A stretch of DNA of 25,856 nucleotides from a virus. Positions 23,417-25,856 of this stretch are shown piece by piece. The DNA is taken from positions 1-25,856 of IMG/VR virus record IMGVR_UViG_3300039191_000253. One strand, given 5' to 3'. Each line of letters starts with the position of its first letter. Within the stretch, counting starts at the first letter, position 1. The translations under genes and the position numbers were made by a program. The notes beneath the pieces were generated by a model. The model was not told where the DNA came from, did not search any database, and saw only the letters and a program-made list of their open reading frames with translations.

Positions 23417-23428
23417 TCCTATATAGGA
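23417..23428. repeat. 12-bp perfect palindrome upstream of the fibre operon
   Basis: TCCTATATAGGA is its own reverse complement, 21 nt upstream of the 285-aa fibre start. A partner CCTATA lies at 23451-23456. It may be a protein-binding site or part of the promoter of the fibre operon. Confidence 0.4.
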
Positions 23429-23458
23429 TTATTATTAGGATTATATGAACCCTATAAA

Positions 23459-23465
23459 ATAAATA
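23459..23465 (-). promoter_or_regulatory. Candidate promoter box, GATATTTATTTTA
   Basis: A TATTTAT box 63 nt before the 285-aa fibre start. It overlaps the 3' arm of the terminator at 23462-23494, so it may simply be the tail of that terminator. Confidence 0.22.
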
Positions 23466-23494
23466 TCCCCCATTTAAACTAAATGAGGGATATT
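23462..23494 (-). terminator. Strong intrinsic terminator after the 395-aa fibre gene
   Basis: On the minus strand the arms AATATCCCTCATTT and AAATGGGGGATATT form a 14-bp stem with one T-G wobble around the loop AGTTT, followed by TATTTTA. It lies about 22 nt past the stop codon. The core ATCCCTC/GGGGGAT recurs in the terminator at 11650-11679. Confidence 0.82.
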
Positions 23495-23516
23495 AAATTA
23501 AAATGTTTAAATTCTT

Positions 23517-24704
23517 TTAGAATGTGCCACCATCTAAGGTGTCAAATTCAGCTAAAACCCTAACACCTGTAATTGAACCTGGTGTTCCCTCATCTGTGGA
23601 ATTAGTACTTCTAATTAGAATATCATTTAGTTCCGTAATCCAACCTCTATTTGCATATCCCGTACCAGCAGAATATTCAGTGATATCTGGTATATCAGTA
23701 GCAGTTAACCCAGTAAGGCTTTCCATTCTAACAACATTATAACTAACGTCATTGGAAGCACCATCACCATCTTGTACCACAAATCCAGAGTTGATTGATG
23801 TAGCATTTGTTGTACCAGTAGGGTTATAGTTAAGTATTACATTATTATCTTCAATATATAATTCACCAGTAAATGCTGAAACCGCACTACCTAACACTGT
23901 AAGGTCACCACCAATAACAACGTCTTGAGATGTTTCAATATTTGCAACTTCAAATGTATTGGTTGATTCGTTGTATGTGAACCCAGCTTCATCGGTTAAT
24001 TCACCACCACTTCCTACATAAACAACCCTTCCACTTGTTAAATTTGAAAATGTTAATCCAGATACTGTATCAAAATTAACATCAAATGTATTTCCAGAAT
24101 TATTTGTGAATGTAAATGTATTCGCATCATCATATGTGGCACCTGTTACGAATGTGTCATTTGTATCAAGAGATGATAAGTCTAATGTATACGCTGATAA
24201 TGAATCATTCCTATTAAAATAAGCTGTGTTACCAATTAGAGTAGCACCAGTTGTGAAATTATCAGTAACACCAGTAATATTAAAACTTGGTTTACCGTTG
24301 TTAACACCTATTGTGATTACATCAGTTGAAGGATTATAAGTACCACCAGTTGAATATGAATCAATAGCTGTTGCAATATCTGTAATATCGGCCAACACAA
24401 AACCATTTGTCGTACCAGAAAGGAATTTACCACTTAAACCAGCACCAGTAGTTCCTTCATATTCAGTTATTCGATTTCTTAATCTTAAATCATATAAATT
24501 AGAACCAACTTCGAAGAATGTAGATTCTGTAGTACCTGTACCAGCTGGTGTCCACTCACTTGATGAAGTAGTTACACCACTGAACCACATTATACCGTCA
24601 GCTGTATTTACTATTGCCTCACCCGCAAGTAATCCACTTGATGGTAACGGCCTACCAACTATATCACTATTTTTGGTTATTAATGTTGTATTTCTTATTG
24701 CCAT
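23517..24704 (-). CDS. Tail fibre protein
   Basis: A 395-aa Thr/Gly/Asn-rich protein. The N-terminus (IVGRPLPSSGLLAGEAIVNT) looks like the same attachment domain as in the 285-aa fibre. Residues about 100-245 are repetitive beta-strand and turn segments (DVITIGVNNGKPSF, TNDTFVTGATYDDANTFTF), as in fibre shafts. At about 260-290 the motif DVVIGGDLTVLGSAVSAFTG followed by ELYIEDNNVILNYN is a common module of phage fibres. No catalytic motif is visible. It has its own spacer upstream with an 18-bp tandem repeat, and a strong terminator downstream, so it is transcribed separately from the next fibre genes. The fibre role is supported by composition and modules. Confidence 0.76.
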   Translation of the reverse strand: MAIRNTTLITKNSDIVGRPLPSSGLLAGEAIVNTADGIMWFSGVTTSSSEWTPAGTGTTESTFFEVGSNLYDLRLRNRITEYEGTTGAGLSGKFLSGTTNGFVLADITDIATAIDSYSTGGTYNPSTDVITIGVNNGKPSFNITGVTDNFTTGATLIGNTAYFNRNDSLSAYTLDLSSLDTNDTFVTGATYDDANTFTFTNNSGNTFDVNFDTVSGLTFSNLTSGRVVYVGSGGELTDEAGFTYNESTNTFEVANIETSQDVVIGGDLTVLGSAVSAFTGELYIEDNNVILNYNPTGTTNATSINSGFVVQDGDGASNDVSYNVVRMESLTGLTATDIPDITEYSAGTGYANRGWITELNDILIRSTNSTDEGTPGSITGVRVLAEFDTLDGGTF

Positions 24705-24720
24705 TTTATTTTTATTTAAT

Positions 24721-24756
24721 TATAAATAGTTATTTCTTTATAAATAGTTATTTCTT
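24721..24756. repeat. Tandem duplication of 18 bp in the fibre leader
   Basis: Two exact adjacent copies of TATAAATAGTTATTTCTT (24721-24738 and 24739-24756) fill most of the 54-nt spacer before the 395-aa fibre. On the minus strand each copy contains ACTATTTATA, so the candidate promoter box is present twice, ending 16 and 34 nt before the ATG. Confidence 0.85.
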
Positions 24757-24758
24757 TA

Positions 24759-25151
24759 TTAAAATGAACCACCCAATAGAATATCATTTCTAATTATTGA
24801 GTTGTCCGCAGTTATTGTTCTTGTATTACCAGAACTATCTTGTCCTAAATGTACTTCTGGAGTATGTGTTCGAGTAGTTGCAGACCATACCGATACACTA
24901 CCACTAATTGCATTTAATTCCCTAAATCTTTTAAGTGGACTACCAATAGAATGTGAATTGGGATTATCTGGAAGAAGGTCATTATTAATTTTTATCTCTC
25001 CAGTGGACATTTCTATTTTAGTATCACCACTACAACTAAGAAGTTGATTAGTATAAATACCAGTACAAGCGGAATACGATGTATTATCCCCCTCTGGTGG
25101 TTCAATAATGAACGTTTTATTTATATTTTGTGATGAATTTCCGCAGCCCAT
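24759..25151 (-). CDS. Small fibre-like structural protein (130 aa)
   Basis: A 130-aa protein beginning MGCGNSSQNINKTFII. The stretch SHSIGSPLKRFRELNAISGS resembles the 'LGSPSKRFRDLY' segment found at joints of phage fibres, followed by VHLGQDSSGNTRTITADNSI. It ends in ILLGGSF, similar in style to the LDGGTF end of the next fibre. It starts 1 nt after the stop of the upstream gene, so the two are coupled. A connector or short fibre is likely. The Cys at position 3 is not in a lipoprotein signal, since no hydrophobic segment precedes it. Confidence 0.66.
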   Translation of the reverse strand: MGCGNSSQNINKTFIIEPPEGDNTSYSACTGIYTNQLLSCSGDTKIEMSTGEIKINNDLLPDNPNSHSIGSPLKRFRELNAISGSVSVWSATTRTHTPEVHLGQDSSGNTRTITADNSIIRNDILLGGSF

Positions 25152-25152
25152 T

Positions 25153-25856
25153 TTATATTAGATTACCAGTTAGTAAGAAGCTCCCAGTTTTATTGAAGTC
25201 CTTTGTTATATTAATAAATATGGTATCACCACCAGTAACTACGAACGGAAGAGTAACTGGTGAACCATTTACCTTAACTTCGATATTAGAAATATCATTA
25301 ACATTAGATAAATTAATAAATTTAATATCATATTCAGCCTTAAATGACATCTCATCCTCGGCCCTTGATTTAAATATAAAACTATAATTTACCACCTTTG
25401 TATCTTCATCAGTCGTTATTTTAACTCTAGGTTTAACAGTATTATCACTTACTTCCTCAACAACTAAAGCCCTATTTACTGTTGGTATCACTTCGAATTT
25501 ATCCTCATCCAATAAATAACCCTTTAATTTCATTTCAAATAATTGAACATAAAATCTTCTATTTTCAAAATCATCGATAGGGCTCTCATCACCAACACTT
25601 TCTAATACGATTGGCATCGGGTGACCATTAGGATTAATATAATGTTGTCTTGATTGGAATGTTTGTTGAACCACTCTATGTAATTTATTAAGGTCTTTCA
25701 TCTTATTACAAAATAACCTAACTTCGTAATTCACATCTACAGAAGTTGGTTGCGGTATTTTATAGGTGTCAACACCTTTCCTACCACCCTCATATGTAGG
25801 AACCTTAACATATGTATATGTTTTACGACCTTGAGGAATATTCCAATTACCAGCTT
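25153..25856 (-). CDS. Unknown structural-region protein, 5' end outside the window
   Basis: The frame is open from the right edge of the window, 234 codons plus two bases including the stop, so the real start is off-window; the GTG at 25734 is internal. Visible sequence includes NWNIPQGRKTYTYVKVPTYE, then VNYEVRLFCNKMKDLNKLHR, QHYINPNGHPMPIVLES and FENRRFYVQLFEMKLKGYLL. The last 80 residues are beta-rich and may form a separate immunoglobulin-like domain (KPRVKITTDEDTKVVNYSFI). No signal peptide or enzyme motif is seen. Its place before the fibres suggests a neck, tail-completion or baseplate component. I do not recognise the family with confidence. Confidence 0.68.
   Translation of the reverse strand, partial: AGNWNIPQGRKTYTYVKVPTYEGGRKGVDTYKIPQPTSVDVNYEVRLFCNKMKDLNKLHRVVQQTFQSRQHYINPNGHPMPIVLESVGDESPIDDFENRRFYVQLFEMKLKGYLLDEDKFEVIPTVNRALVVEEVSDNTVKPRVKITTDEDTKVVNYSFIFKSRAEDEMSFKAEYDIKFINLSNVNDISNIEVKVNGSPVTLPFVVTGGDTIFINITKDFNKTGSFLLTGNLI

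Noticed and set aside
24721-24746. T4-type late promoters TATAAATA on the plus strand
   Set aside because: They would direct transcription away from the fibre gene and into the antisense of the upstream gene. The same bases read as TATTTATA in the direction of the genes.
25140-25151. Lipoprotein signal in MGCGN
   Set aside because: The Cys is at position 3 with no hydrophobic segment before it.
25732-25734. GTG start for a 193-aa protein at the right edge
   Set aside because: The frame continues upstream without a stop to the window edge with protein-like sequence, so this is an internal Val codon of a truncated gene.

Overview
The window is an AT-rich stretch of a contractile-tailed (myovirus-type) phage genome, covering most of its tail, baseplate and fibre module. 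The organism call rests on a tail sheath (14464-17316), a gp19-type tail tube (13491-13979), a Gly-rich tape measure (7748-10336) and a LysM-type gp53-like baseplate wedge protein (3641-3958). Apart from one 53-residue gene, every gene I can support lies on the minus strand, so the transcriptional order runs from high to low coordinates. Start codons follow A-rich leaders with no convincing Shine-Dalgarno sequence, and one fibre ends in a domain like the choice-of-anchor J/cleaved-adhesin type. Both are common in Bacteroidota, so a Bacteroidota host is my best inference, not a demonstrated fact. The layout is that of a distant T4-like relative, not of T4 itself.

Layout in the direction of transcription. 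(1) 25856-24759: end of a structural gene whose 5' part lies outside the window, then a small fibre-like protein. (2) 24704-17626: fibre region, with a 395-aa fibre, a strong terminator, then a tightly spaced set of a 285-aa fibre, a 905-aa beta-helix fibre, an unknown 387-aa protein and a patatin-like phospholipase. (3) 17629-17317: a small plus-strand ribbon-helix-helix gene and a divergent control region with two inverted repeats. (4) 17316-13491: tail sheath, a 111-aa unknown and the tail tube. (5) 13367-10340: a 77-aa unknown, a gp26-like tail assembly chaperone that appears to continue into a second frame by programmed frameshifting on a run of seven T, and a 424-aa unknown. (6) 10336-1: tape measure, a 1180-aa hub-like protein carrying an OmpA-like domain, the gp53-like protein, and a structural protein of at least 1208 aa that runs off the left end.

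How the parts work together: the chaperone pair is expected to coat the tape measure while the tube polymerises on a baseplate built from the products at the left end. The sheath then assembles around the tube, and the fibres attach to the baseplate for host recognition. The patatin and OmpA-like domains suggest contact with membrane lipid and peptidoglycan, respectively.

There is no gene-free stretch longer than 300 bases. The two largest gaps are 7513-7747 (235 nt) and 17317-17467 (151 nt). I saw no tRNA, rRNA, CRISPR array, insertion sequence, integrase or attachment site. The most interesting candidates are the frameshifted chaperone at 11933-11944, the ribbon-helix-helix gene with its palindromes, the OmpA-like domain inside a baseplate protein, and a TATTTAT box that recurs upstream of most transcription units.
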